From contig NC_065880.2 in NCBI RefSeq assembly GCF_932274485.2, positions 8,595,695-8,659,694 of the forward strand: a stretch of 64,000 bases of DNA, in the 5' to 3' direction. How positions within the stretch are numbered: position 1 is the stretch's first letter; each line of letters starts with the position of its first letter. Of the stretch, positions 34,801 to 47,180 are shown one piece after another. The DNA comes from Patella vulgata (taxonomy: Eukaryota > Mollusca > Gastropoda > Patellidae). Below the pieces are notes generated by a model that searched no databases, was not told the DNA's origin, and worked only from the letters and a program-made list of their open reading frames with translations. Both the position numbers and the translations under genes were made by a program.

Positions 34801-35077
34801 TTATGACGCAGAAAGATGCAGCAACAACACAATACGTGTAAATAAACACCATATCTGTATTGAATTCACAAAGACTTTAATGACAGTGGCAATAACGCCG
34901 CAGATGACTACACAAACGACACCAGCAAATTAAAAAAAAATCCAAATTAAAAATAAAAAAAAAATATGTAGAGTGTTTACAGATAGTATAAATGGATAGA
35001 CCGGCGGGCGGACGGACCGACCGATATACCAGACGGCAATCAAATGTCTCCCAACATAATATGTGGAAGTAAAAATA

Positions 35078-35147
35078 GTTACCTGTAATATTGTAAACCA
35101 CTGCATGGGTTAAATCAAACATAATATGTGGAAGTAAAAATAGTTAC
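35078..35147 (-). promoter_or_regulatory. Duplicated 5' splice site of esterase-like copy 2
   Basis: A 64-bp segment covering the end of exon 1 and the first bases of the intron is repeated in tandem. The proximal donor reads ATTAAAG|GTAACT (exon end 35148), the distal one ATTACAG|GTAACT (exon end 35083). The proximal donor keeps the phase-1 join. Using the distal one would add 65 bases with an in-frame stop. Copy 1 has a single such site. Confidence 0.75.
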
Positions 35148-35796
35148 CTTTAATATTGTAAACCACTGCATGGGTTAAATCCCCCCTTAATATCATAGTT
35201 AAAGCCATAAACATCTGTCTAACGAAGGAATTTCCACTCCAGAATATGGTAGAATTATGGAGTAAACGACATGCTGTGGTAGAATCAAAGTCATCAACTT
35301 GACAACCGGGATGTGATGGCACCCAGGTAGAAGATTCGGCTGAAATACGTTGTCTTAGATCATAACATTCCTCACATTTACAGTCTTCAATAGATTTAGA
35401 CACACAATAACCATCATAACAACATGGCGTAGGTCCTTTAGGGTTACATAATGCCCTAAAATTAGCTCGCATGAAATTCACGTTACCACATTTACCATCC
35501 TTTCTTTGATAACTTTCAGGCATATGCCGAATCCGCGCATTCTCGATTCTAAATCTTTTGACCAGTATTTCCACCAATTCCCGCGTAAAGTGAGGTAACG
35601 GCTTCCAATAACCACGTGTCATATGAGAAAACACCCCAGGACATACTGTATCCTCGCTAGTATATGTCGAACTGTTACAGATAAATCCTAATCGGGATAA
35701 AGTGTCATAAGGCGAAGTATAAATAATGAATATGATATATATAAAGGAAACCACAATTAAAATAAATAAAATCCGATATCTTGTATTAACAGTCAT
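35148..35796 (-). CDS. Esterase-like copy 2, exon 1 (type II membrane anchor, block I)
   Basis: Starts MTVNTRYRILFILIVVSFIY, giving a short N-terminal tail and a membrane anchor (residues about 8-30). A luminal region follows with SEDTVCPGVFSHMTRGYWKP, CNPKGPTPCCYDGYC, CKCEECYDLRQRI, and block I FWSGNSFVRQMFMALTMIL (Gly-Asn-Ser, then Arg-Gln). Predicted location is the secretory pathway, with the catalytic part in the lumen or outside. NXPE/TBL-like proteins of this fold move or remove acyl groups on glycans; the substrate here is unknown. Compared with copy 1 the section after GKCGNVN is a few codons shorter. Upstream DNA contains the promoter-like block shared with copy 1. It joins exon 2 at 14199. 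Confidence 0.75.
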
Positions 35797-35799
35797 ATT

Positions 35800-36005
35800 G
35801 ATGTGTCAGTCAATCGACAATGCACAATTTACTGACCTCAAGACGAAAGATGAAATTGAGTAAGTGGATTCCTAGTCTCGGTCACCCAGAAACTCCTATT
35901 CTTTGTTAACACGTTTTCTTGTGGCCTCGCCCACGGTTGAGTGGCCCACGCCCTCTATTATTTGTACAATATAAACTGACCTGTTTTAACAGCATGTTGT
36001 CATGC
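35800..36005 (-). promoter_or_regulatory. Conserved 5' flank of esterase-like copy 2
   Basis: Inverted match to 1460-1711 with a TATA-like complement AATATAAA at 35968-35975. Similarity to copy 1 stops near 36005, where the large inverted-repeat element starts, so that element truncates or displaces any distal regulatory DNA. Confidence 0.45.
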
Positions 36006-36009
36006 TCTG

Positions 36010-36307
36010 CGACAATGTCGTTTCAATTGATAATATGTAAAAAGTACAATGTACAAAATCCTAATACCGATAATGATAAAGTCAAAATAGCTCTAAGGCA
36101 AGAGTTAAATGTAAAGTGTCAAATGACAAATGTTTTGTTAGAAAATGCTTTTATTAGCGCGCCTACATTTTACATCTTTCACAAGGATATTCACCGCACG
36201 ATAACAGTAAATCAAGCAGGCATACTATAAGAAACTATCTAGACGAACAACAAAACACATACTTATGGAAAACAGCTACTATTGTATTTAAGGCGACGTT
36301 TCGTAGA
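36010..36307. repeat. Left arm of a large inverted-repeat element
   Basis: Matches the arm of the smaller foldback at about 6705-7035: TAATGATAAAGTCAAAATAG, AATGTAAAGTGTCAAATGAC, CTACATTTTACATCTTTC and CATACTATAAGAAA. The complementary arm lies at about 48992-49155. A BEL/Pao element interrupts it at 36308. Confidence 0.65.
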
Positions 36308-36312
36308 GTATT

Positions 36313-39300
36313 TGTTCTGTTTTCTACAGAAGACGAAGTGAAAGGGGCCTCTAGTATATTCCTAAGTGATTGCACTTGTGAGATTTTATTTAAGTTGAAC
36401 CTTAAACTCCCAGTTACAAATTTTATTGTAAGCAAACAAGTCAACTGAAAAGATACAAAAGTAAACAAATCATTAAAGAGAGTTATTCACTGATGCTCTT
36501 ACCGTGTTTTACCCGTGAAAATATGGTTGTTTCTACTATGACATATTTAGACAATTTACTCACTCTAACAGTGGGAATATACAGAGTTGAAATTAAGAAG
36601 ATTTACAAGACTTGGTCGCCTTATTTTAAAGGGATTTATAAGTTTATAGCCAACTTTTTAATGGCGCTTACTATCTCTTCTTTTCCTATTGTCCTCACTT
36701 TTTTATTAAAGTAAAACTGATTGGCTGGAAGTAGGCCTACATATTAATAGATGCACAATTTTGATTGGATAAAGAATGATGTAATGTTACTATTTTTAAA
36801 ATATGCGTAATAAATGAAACCGACTCTTTCTATGGAAGCATTAAAGCAACACTTCTACGTTTTGAAATATTTAAAATAAACGAAATTTGTCAAAAGTTCT
36901 TGATACTCGGGACCCAGTGATAAAATTTTTAAAATAATTTTAAGTCACGACAAATCGCAAAACTTTTGAACTGCAGTTTTTATACACAAGGAGTGAGTTC
37001 TTCTTTAGTTGCTATTAAACATAATTTATGTATTGGTCTGTCGTAGAGTCCTGAAGCAGTCTTTATCTGAACTTTACGAACTTTTCCGTCCGATCCAGGA
37101 TAAACTTTGTGTATAACCGCCATTTTCCACAGTCCCCGTTTTTGGTTTGGGTCTATTTCAAGTACAAGATCTCCTATTTTTAGATTGTCTCTTGATCTGT
37201 ACCATTTATTTCGCGGGATAAGAGTTGGGGCAAAATATTTTAGCCAACAATGCCAGAATTCAGCGACCCGACTCTGGGCACTTCGATTTAAATTCCTTGG
37301 ATTGATATGATTTTTATCTTCAGGTTGTGGAGGAGTGATGTTTGGTCCAAATAATAGATCGTTTGGTGTTATTGGTGGATCCTCGAAAATTTCGTTCGAT
37401 GCGGGATATAATGGTCGACTGTTTATAAGATATGTTGTTTCGGCTAAGATAGTATTCCACTGTTCTTCAGTGTATTCGCGCATTTTACACGTAGCATTTA
37501 GAGCTTGTCTAACGGAATGAATGAGGGATTCCACTACACCATTCATGTGACTTGCGTGAGGTATATTCCAGTCCCATTGGAACTGCAAGTTACATCCATA
37601 TTTTTGTGTTATCACATTTTTGATTTTGTTTATGTCCCAGTCTTTCATTATTTCTTTCAAGTAAGTTTGTGAGCCAATGAAATTAGTTCCTTGGTCGGAC
37701 CATAAACATTTAGCTTGACCTCTTATACACGAAAATCTACGATATGCCATGAGGAATGTGTCTGAGCTTTTGTCGGTAACAAGTTCAAGATGTATTGCTC
37801 TTGACGTCATACAGGCGAATATTATAACTTGAGCCTCTTTAAGAGTTTTTCGTCCTAACTTGATGTGAACTGGACCGAACATATCAAGCGCGGTGTTGTA
37901 AAATGCTGGGAATCCTGCAGCTACTCTGAGTTCTGGTAGCTGTCCCATTAGCTGTTTTTCTGGCTTTCGACGCAGTTTTCTACACGTAATACAGTTTCTA
38001 GTTAGAGAGTTAGCAGTATTCCGTAATCCGAAAATCCAGAAATGTTTTCTAGCTTCTGCTATGAGACTTTTATAACCACAATGTCCACGTTTCTCGTGCA
38101 AATGAATTAGTAGTAACTTCACAAATTTGTGGTCCTTTGGTAAAATGATTGGATTTCGTTGATCCGTTGGTAAGGTTCGGATGTTTTCAAGTCTTCCGTG
38201 TGCTCGAATTATCCCGTTGTCATCCGGTAGTAATGTGAATCCCAACTTTTGTAATGGATTTTGAAGATCCATTTGAGTCCATTTATATAACACATTTTGT
38301 GAATGTTTTAGTTCAGATACAGTAATTGAACCTTTATTAAAGTCTCGTTTCGCGATATATTTAGCGAATCGTATTAAATGACACAGATATCTTCTTAGTT
38401 TGATAAAGCTTGAAACGCTGTTTAAGAGTTTATCCATAACGTCCGTTGTATTATTGTTCTGAATTGCATGCGTTGATCCTTTTATAGTTTTGTATTCAGC
38501 TAGGGTTTGTCCAGATTCATCTTCGTGAGTTGACAGTTTGATTTCGAAATTTGGCCATTCCGATTCATTTAATTTGAGGAAGTCTGGTCCTTCTAACCAT
38601 CGAGAAAGTTGATTTACTTGAATTCCACGAGTAAGTGCGTCGGCCTGGTTTAACTCTGACGGAATGTACCTGAAATATTGAACATCAATTGTTTCCTGTA
38701 TTTCAGCGACTCTAGCTGACACGAATGGTCGAAACTTCTGTGGTGGTGATTTTAGCCACTTTAAAGCTGTAGTCGAGTCACACCATAAGAACACGGGAAA
38801 ATCTTTGGCTCCGGCAAATGTGAGTGCTTTGATCAGCGACTCATACATTCTGGTTAGCAGTAAACACCCTAACATTTCTAGTCGTGGTATAGACTTCTTC
38901 TTTAGCGGCGCCACTAAGGCTTTGGTTAACACTGGAACGCATACATATTCATTATTGTTTAATGTCCATCTTAAAAATACTACGCCACCGAAAGCCATTT
39001 CTCCACCGTCACAGAAACCGTGTACTTCGGGTTTGTCTGTCGCGTTTTCTGGTTTCAATTTCCTTTCGAAGGTTGTCTGGAGAATTTCATTCATTAGCTG
39101 TATATTATTCAACCATTTAGTTTGTAAATCTTCGGGTAGACTTTGATCCCAATTATATCCTATGGCCCATAAATTTTGCATGTCTATTCTGAACTTAATT
39201 GTTACAGCCGAGACAAGTCCGATTGGATCCCAGACTTGTGCAAGAGATGCTAGGCATTTACGTTTGTTGAAGATTCCTTTGACTTCACTGATTGAATCTT

Positions 39301-42300
39301 TTTTGTACGAAAAGGTGTCCGTTTGTTTGTTCCATTTGTGTCCAAGAATAGTTGTTACTACTTCTTTTGAAGTATCCTGATCAATGAGTCCGTTGTTAGA
39401 ATACCAGCACTTTATTTTAAAGTGGCCTTGGTCAAGAATAGAATCGATATTTTCTATTGTGTTTTTTGCTTCATCTTGGGTTGCTTTTGACCCAGCTATA
39501 TCATCAACGTATGTCCTGTTTAACAGTTCTTTAGCTGCTTCCGGATATTTGGTTTCTGACATTTTTGCCAGTACGTTGATAGCATTTGATGCAATTGAAG
39601 GAGCAGGTTTATCTCCGAAACTTAGTCGTATCCATTGGTATATTTTGGGTTGCTCACTTGGACTTGGTCGCCACAAGAACCGATGGAAGACTTGATCATC
39701 GGGATGGACAAGCACTTGGTTAAACATCTTTTGAATGTCCCCTGAGTATGCTACATTATCCCATCTCCATGCTATTAGAACTTCTAATAAACTGTTTATT
39801 AAATTAGGTCCCTTTTCTAACCTTTCGTTTAAGGAAAGTCCATCGTGTCCCTTTGCACTTGAATCGAACACTAGCCGTACTTCAGTGGATCGTCCAGGCG
39901 TAAATACCGCCTGCATTGGAAGGTAGAATTCAGGTTTAGAGTGATTTACTTCACCTTGATTGAGTATCTTCACAAAACCAGAATCAACCAATTTGTTGAC
40001 TTCTGCATTAACGACTTCCAGTTTGTCTTTCTTTATCAAGGATCTTTCTGTGGACTCCATCCTTTTGTAGGCGAGGTCATAGTTGCTGTACAGAGGCGGT
40101 CCTTTAGATACCCAGGGCATTCTAACTTGGATTCTTCCGTCGATAAGTTGTGTTGATTCGCTTAATAGTTTAATGAAGCGATTTTCTTTCAATACGTCTT
40201 CAGAACATACACAATATTTTGTTGGCTTGATACCAATTTGATCCTGACACAACAGCTGCTTTATGTCATGGTTTGTTTGAGCACTATTAAAGTTCTCGAT
40301 CACAGCCGATTTTACAAAATTACAGGATTTGAATTCAGTCTTGTCATCAACTGAACCCAGAATATACCAACCGAAAATATTTTTCTTCGCTATAGGTTGA
40401 CCACTTTCACCAACTTTTGATGCAAGGTCGATAAATGCATCTGAAAATTCAGTACCGATAAGAATGTCTATTTTTCCACCATCTAGGTAAAGTTTGTCTA
40501 TTAGTGGTTGCAGATGACTGTATTTTTCCAAAGATTTCTTTGACACAGTTTTAGCATCACTACAAGGTTTGTTAACGACGTATACATTAAAAGTTTTCTC
40601 CGCCGCCGTGTCGTCAAATGGAGACACTGTTACGGTAAGTATTTCTGAAAGTTCTACTCTCCGTTCACCTCCGGCAAGAAGCATGTTTAATGTGATTTCT
40701 TTTCCACGTAAACCCAGTTTCATAGCGTATTCTTTTCTCATTAGACATATGTCGGAACCAGAATCTTGGAAGATTATTGCTTTCTTCTTGTTGTTCTGAG
40801 CATCATTTACCAGAATCATTTGAACAGGACACTGGGCGGATACACAATTGATTCTTCTATCTTGTACCATCAATGATTGATTAGCACCATTTGCTGTCTT
40901 TGTATCATTTGAAAATGGTCTGGCGTTTGGATTCAAACCCCCTTTGTAATAGCCGTCAATGTGTAGCAATGTGTTGTGTTGTTCAGCACATTTATCACAG
41001 TTATTAGCTTGTTCACATTTATCTGTATGATGTGTACTAAAGCACTTTCGACAACGTTTTTGTTTTCTAACAATTCTCCAACGATCATGAATCGTCATTA
41101 ATTTGAACTTTGGGCAAGTTAATAATTGGTGTTTCTCCGGACATTCTATTGGACAGTTTTCGGTAGTTCTTATAGCATAATTAGATGAACTTCTGCTTGG
41201 TTTGTTTGAATATTTATGTCCTGAATAGATATTACTACTCATCTTGACCCAATTATTACCACCGGTATCAATTCTAATAGTTGCCATAAAATCCAACCAG
41301 TCAGCAAGAATTTCAGAGGTTTCTTCTTGATTCTTCAAATTAACGTAATATCTAAAATTTTCTAACGTTTCTCTGTCCATTTTCTTACGGAGTTTATCTA
41401 CGAATACCTCACACTGAGTTTCTTGAGGTTTACCAATATCTTCAAATTGTTGAATTAATTCTCGAATTATTGATGAGAATTCCGATAAAGATTCAGAACT
41501 GTTTGGTTTTAACCGGAATTTATCCAAATTATTATAGATTTCAGTGATGAGCTTCTGGTTATTTTGAAATTCTCTGTCTAAAAGAGTCCATGCTCGAGTT
41601 ATGTCAGAACAGGTTTCAACTTTACGTTTCCATCTAGCTCCAGGATCTTTGATGGCACTTCTTAATCTGATTAATTGTTTTGAGTCATCTTGATGATTTT
41701 GTACCATAGATTCTAAAAAATGTTTCTTAAATGTAGCATAAGTGGTTCGCTTTCCATCCCACGAGGGGCAGGGTAATCGCTCGAGTTCGCACCGACCTTC
41801 ATATTTAGGCGTTAAGGCTTTAACTACTTCAGCTGCTGCTGCGGCGGCGGTAGCGCCAGCGGTTTTCTCAATTTCCTTCATTTTAGTCTCAAAGCTTTGA
41901 CGGTCTTCTGAGGGAGGTTCCCTGTCATGTTCTTTACCTTTTAGAGCTTGATTATATCTCTCTGATGTCATAGTAATTGAAATTCGAAACTTTTCCCTGA
42001 TTGATCGGATTTCCTGAAGTTCAGTTTTACTTGTTTCTGTTTCAGTTCGACAAATCAGTGACTGTGCGTATTTATTATGTAGGCCTTTGAATACCAGGTT
42101 TTCTTCTTGAATGTTTTCATAAACTTGTATTAGATCAGCAGGCAAGAAGTCTTTTGTTAGGAGTGCATCAAAATCTTCGAATAGGTCTTGTAGCCTAATC
42201 ATAGAAGCTTGAAATGTGTTTTTTATCTCGTCAGTCCTCTTGGCCATTTTACTGGTCCACCCTCGTCTATCTTGTTAGATTGACTGTTCTGTTTTCTACA

Positions 42301-42877
42301 GAAGACGAAGTGAAAGGGGCCTCTAGTATATTCCTAAGTGATTGCACTTGTGAGATTTTATTTAAGTTGAACCTTAAACTCCCAGTTACAAATTTTATTG
42401 TAAGCAAACAAGTCAACTGAAAAGATACAAAAGTAAACAAATCATTAAAGAGAGTTATTCACTGATGCTCTTACCGTGTTTTACCCGTGAAAATATGGTT
42501 GTTTCTACTATGACATATTTAGACAATTTACTCACTCTAACAGTGGGAATATACAGAGTTGAAATTAAGAAGATTTACAAGACTTGGTCGCCTTATTTTA
42601 AAGGGATTTATAAGTTTATAGCCAACTTTTTAATGGCGCTTACTATCTCTTCTTTTCCTATTGTCCTCACTTTTTTATTAAAGTAAAACTGATTGGCTGG
42701 AAGTAGGCCTACATATTAATAGATGCACAATTTTGATTGGATAAAGAATGATGTAATGTTACTATTTTTAAAATATGCGTAATAAATGAAACCGACTCTT
42801 TCTATGGAAGCATTAAAGCAACACTTCTACGTTTTGAAATATTTAAAATAAACGAAATTTGTCAAAAGTTCTTGATA
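36313..42877 (-). mobile_element. BEL/Pao LTR retrotransposon, looks whole and young
   Basis: LTRs of 593 bp each lie at 36313-36905 and 42285-42877 and look identical by eye wherever compared. The 5-bp target-site duplication GTATT flanks the element (36308-36312 and 42878-42882), as expected for BEL/Pao. One long open frame (36980-42247, 1755 codons) holds, in order, a DUF1759-type Gag region, a Cys/His knuckle region, an aspartic protease region (DUF1758 type), reverse transcriptase, RNase H, an integrase with its zinc-binding lead and core, and a DUF5641-type C terminus. It is inserted in a copy of the large inverted-repeat element. LTR identity suggests a recent insertion. Confidence 0.93.
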
Positions 42878-42882
42878 GTATT

Positions 42883-44365
42883 CTCTCAACGTTATCAAGC
42901 TAATACAGTAAAACAGGTATGAGGCAAATATCTAGACGAACGTGCGTAATCATGAATGTGCCAGGAAATAATTGATAGATTCAAAGAGCCAAAGAAACAT
43001 ACTTTCCAGTAATTTATAACACAATAACTGGAATTTCGTATTAATACCCGTATTTTGACCGTGTTTCTATAAACAGAGTTGAATACAGCCTAATTTACGT
43101 TGTTCCAACAATATATAAGCATTGTGCCCAACAAATAAATAATATATTTAAAATGAGGAATGGCTATATATTTTTTTAGTATAGACATAGAGAATCTTTG
43201 ATTAAGCCCCGTATCTTTAGTTTAGTTCCCCCGCCCCACCATCCTTCCTTCACTTCAACTTTAATCTTATTTTGGAAAGTTATGCAAATATGAAAAGAGC
43301 AATCAGTGATACGTAACATGGTATCTGGAATTTCGTATTTAGAACAGTATTTTTACTTGAATACCTCTATAACAGTGTTTCGTATCTCTCGATGTTTTTC
43401 AAGGCATGCTAATCAGAATGTGCCATTAAATTATCTACATATTTTTAAGCAGCAATGGACGCGCTTTTAGTGATAGGTAGCATGGTATCGAGAATTGCGG
43501 ATTAAGACCAGTTTTTTAACATTGAGTACCCCCCCCCCCCCGGCAATAGATTTTAGTTCCATAGAACTTTGGTCGTTTTTCAGGGAGTATGAATCTGCCA
43601 GAAAATTATTTACATATTTCAAAAGAGGCAATTATAAGTAACATTTTGGATTTTTTCTATCAGATAAGATAAGATAAGATTTTATTGTACCATTGCATCC
43701 AGCAAGGGCAGCATGTACAGTTTAAACAAATTATAACATAACATCTGGGCTGATCATTTATGGATGAACAATGTGATATAATAAGTCTATAAGCATCAAA
43801 AGATGGTCAATATAATAAAAATCAGTATAGAGCTAAAACGAAAATTGTCTAAACTAGCCTGAAAAATAAACAAACTATTTCTACCGTAAGTATTAGTATA
43901 ATAAACATATTATATTGAACAAGGGTGTTGGTTAATAGGTAACTCTGATGCTATCAAGACTCGTATTTTAACATTGAATACCCCCGTCCCCGCACACACA
44001 CGCACATGCAGTCACTTAAACATGCATTATGCAAGATCTAAATCTTTCTATTACAGGTCTTTCTTAAGGCCCTAAATATTATCTAAATTAGTAATTAGGC
44101 ATATTAACTAATCACCAGACCATAATCAACTCTCAATGGCATCGTTACAATCTGATATTTACTGGATTTGAATTATGGACATTGCACAGCCGCCCCCCCC
44201 CCCCCGCCTGTCATCATGGTAAAGTACCATCCAGTGTGTCAAGGTAAGTGAATTTCTTATTGTGTGCTAAGCTGATTTCCTGTTATAGTGTCGTGAATAT
44301 CCTTGTTCTGATTTATAGTGTGCCAGGTTTCCGTATATTTTAATAAGTCACGTGATATCCTACAT
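42883..44365. repeat. Interior of the large inverted-repeat element
   Basis: Related to the centre of the smaller foldback (7095-7565), in inverted orientation and with extra diverged copies: units with GGAATTTCGTATTAATACCC, GGTATCTGGAATTTCGTATT and similar recur at roughly 300-bp spacing, each tied to a CCCC-rich stretch. A (GATAA)n-type tail at 43664-43681 and a TTAA-type MITE fragment (44016-44165) are embedded. TCACGTGATATCCTACAT at 44348-44365 matches the smaller element. No coding region. Confidence 0.55.
44016..44165 (-). mobile_element. TTAA-type MITE fragment
   Basis: Starts TTAAACATGCATTATGCAAG and continues ATTACAGGTCTTTCTTAAGG and CCATAATCAACTCTCAATGG, the inverted right part of the MITE family. 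The other end is missing. Confidence 0.75.
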
Positions 44366-44959
44366 TAGGCGGATCAAACGACGGTTAAATGATGTCGTAC
44401 GTAGAACAAATTGCAACAAAAGGTTTTTTGTTTTCTATTGGCTCATTATAATGTCCTAAGTAAGGATAAGAAAGTTTACCAAAATGGGCGTCCAAATAAG
44501 GACGGGGGCGTGGCCAAATCCAAGATGGCGACTGTCGATCAAAAATTGCAAATATCTCTTAAATTATTGGATTTAGATACGATAAATGTATTGCGGACAG
44601 ATAGGAAGTCGGTACCAGCGAGTTAAAAAAAATGGCGACGTTATATCTCTACGACGTCATGACGTTATTGTGACGTCACAACGGCATATCAGACGTCGCA
44701 TTTCTTCCAAAATTAGTCCATTTATGCATGTTAGCACTAGAAACGAATTCTGATTCAGAGAAGAGGATTTGCCCATTATGGGTTCATAAACAAGAACAAT
44801 GTGTCACAATAACGTAGAAGGAAGCTAAAAGTATTATATATAAATATGGCTGCATTGTCGAAAGGTGATACTATATATTACAGTAGCCGTAGGAACACAG
44901 ATTCATTTTAATTGTTGACAAAAATAGCCTACGTCAATAAAAAGAAATGATATGAAATA

Positions 44960-45115
44960 GAGTGATACATACGTCCTACTGTTCTGCTCCAACTGGGCTC
45001 CATCAGTATATTATGAGGGGAATTTTGCCCTGCAGTGGTGCAAAAGCACTCTTATATCGAATTCCAACTGCAAAGGGTTCTTTTACTGGAGAAGTGCATT
45101 AAAGGTTGGACTGAC
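44960..45115 (-). mobile_element. SINE family B fragment
   Basis: Antisense text: ACGTCCTACTGTTCTGCTCC, GAGGGGAATTTTGCCC, ATATCGAATTCCAACTG. Only the 3' half is present. Confidence 0.75.
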
Positions 45116-46640
45116 CAATTCCATATTTGGGCCACTCAGAAGTAGGTTAATCCCCAAAATCATCATAAGGATTCATATTTTGACACGGGTGTACTCGAGA
45201 TGTGTTACGAAAAAAAACAATTTTGGCTGTAATGCGAAAAGCACCCCCCTGGCAGTGTTCCTAAAAGCTACACTTAAAAAGTTACGTTTTAGGGGTCCCG
45301 TTCATGTGGACAGACAGGAAGTCAATACCACAGAGTTCAAAAGATGCAAACTGGTCTACCCGATTTTTTACGTTTTAACTGAAAGTCTGTTGGGATGTAT
45401 TTTTCCTGATGAGCATGGCTAATGGTACTATTCCGGTAGTCAAACACCAGGTTAAGCCGTGCGATGGAAATAAAGCAGGGCCCGTAAGAGAGGGGGGGGG
45501 GCAACTGGGACACTTGTCCAAGGGCCCGGAGTCTAGAGGGTCCCGGAGGTATGCCGCGTAATGGTAATGTTTTAAAAAAAACATTTGTTGGTATAAAGTA
45601 ATTCAAAAATACACTGTTACTTGATCGTAAAGCAGAAGAAAACAGGTAACTTTGCTGAATGTGGGTATCTAGTTCCATTGGTAAGATTAGAATCGGATTC
45701 TGTCAGTTCACCTTTTTTGGAAAAATTGGTAAATTTAAAACTATAAGTGACCTGCTTAGTGCCGTGGAGCCCTGACCCGTTCTCGTACCGTTTGATGCTA
45801 TCGTCAACGCCAGGGTATCTAATCCAGCATCTGACTATGGTTCTGTAGGAAAGTTTGAGTAGAGGAATTTTTTTGAAGAAATGTTTAGTGGGTGCCGAAG
45901 TAAGTATTTTGAACTTGGGTGGACACTCACCACGTGGTAGGTTATTCCACAATGACGTCATCAAATATGGCCGCCGATATTATATCAATTTTATCCTACC
46001 CACTCTAGTTTTCCGTCAATTTCTATGAAATAAAGGGCAGAATGAAGCTGTTTATTTGAACTGATTTGAAGAACATATGTTTGGTAATTTTTTTTATTAA
46101 TTTTCAAGAAAACACATACCACATTTTTAAGCATAGTTACCGCAAGATGTGATGTCACAATACATAGTTACCACAAGATGTAGTATCTTCTGACTGAAGA
46201 AATACACCGAGCGGAATCTCTCACACGAATTCAAAATGAAATGAAATGAAATTAGCAAACATATATCTAGCGTCAATAAAACCTATATATACATTTATAT
46301 GTATCACGATAATAATTGTTACCTTTATAATAGAAGCATTTTAAGACATGTTATTACCGTAAACATACTAAAATATTGCAAACTGTGCCCGCAGTAAAGG
46401 GTACGTTCACTTTGCATCAAACAGTATTCAAACCAGCTTTGATGGCAAAATGTTTTTTATTTCTCAGAATCAAGGGATGAATAAACTACTACACTGCAAA
46501 ATTTCATAAGCCGCCTATGTTGTATTGTATCCAAGACGCCTATTTCACACAAAATATTATTTTATATCCATGTGGACCTTCCATATTAACATCTATCTGC
46601 ATAATAAGTTTACGAAAATATGCATTTAAATAACATTTAG
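45116..46640. other. No gene recognised
   Basis: Interior of the 4.6-kb foldback element. Overlapping open frames near 45180-45960 contain no domain that I recognise and flank a G-run, so none is called. Confidence 0.4.
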
Positions 46641-47180
46641 ATATTATCTACCACCTGTAGCACTTTCCCCTCGAACTAACAATAAATTGTTTATTGTAAT
46701 TTTCTATTAAAGGGAAATGTGCTTGTCGCTGTAAAATACTCGATCAATATACCAAGTGTTAATTTATACAATAATTTAAAGCATGCACTATTTAACACCA
46801 TATCTTTCTGCATGAACTAACAATAAATTGTTTATTGGAATTTTCTATTAAAGGGAAATGTGCTTGTCGCTGTAAAATACTCGATCAATATACCAAGTGT
46901 TAATTTATACAATAATTTAAAGCATGCACTATTTAACACCATATCTTTCCGCATGAAATGACAATAAATTGCTTTTTGAATAAAACGGAAACATACTTTT
47001 CTTTCCTTATTGTAGCTGTAAAATAATATACGAATTATTATTTTATATAGTGTATTTCTACTGATGATTAAAGTAATCAAGTACCGCAGAAATTTGCAAC
47101 ACGTTTTAACATCCCATCTTGCGTAATTTGGTGTTCCCGTTTAATCATGAATTTATGTCGTTTTTGATGAATTGCTAAGG
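46640..47180. repeat. Tandem units of about 143 bp, related array at 53255-53660
   Basis: Two units are nearly identical (AATAAATTGTTTATTG through CACTATTTAACACCATATCT), and a third, diverged one follows from about 46962. The array, plus the downstream TCATGAATTTATGTCGTTTT, returns inverted at 53255-53660. Possibly a satellite-bearing mobile unit. Confidence 0.8.

Larger units (their letters stand above)
14200..35147 (-). other. Intron of esterase-like copy 2, about 21 kb, filled with mobile DNA
   Basis: The 5' end (35147-34846) matches the start of the copy 1 intron, and the 3' end (14541-14200) matches its end. About 20.3 kb lies between (14542-34845), replacing some 360 bp of the copy 1 intron. 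It holds the hAT relic, SINEs, the LINE, MITEs, Tc1 pieces and the Penelope-like element listed below. The intron is inferred from homology, not from transcript data. Confidence 0.6.

Noticed and set aside
36493-36714. 73-codon open frame, repeated at 42465-42686
   Set aside because: Lies wholly inside the two LTRs, antisense to the element; the repeat is the LTR itself.
38805-39146. Open frames on the + strand across 37.1-40.8 kb
   Set aside because: Antisense shadows of the long BEL/Pao open frame.
45617-45964. 115-codon frame on the - strand with SLWNNLP, LINE-like at first sight
   Set aside because: The match covers only a few residues and the rest does not fit a reverse transcriptase C terminus.
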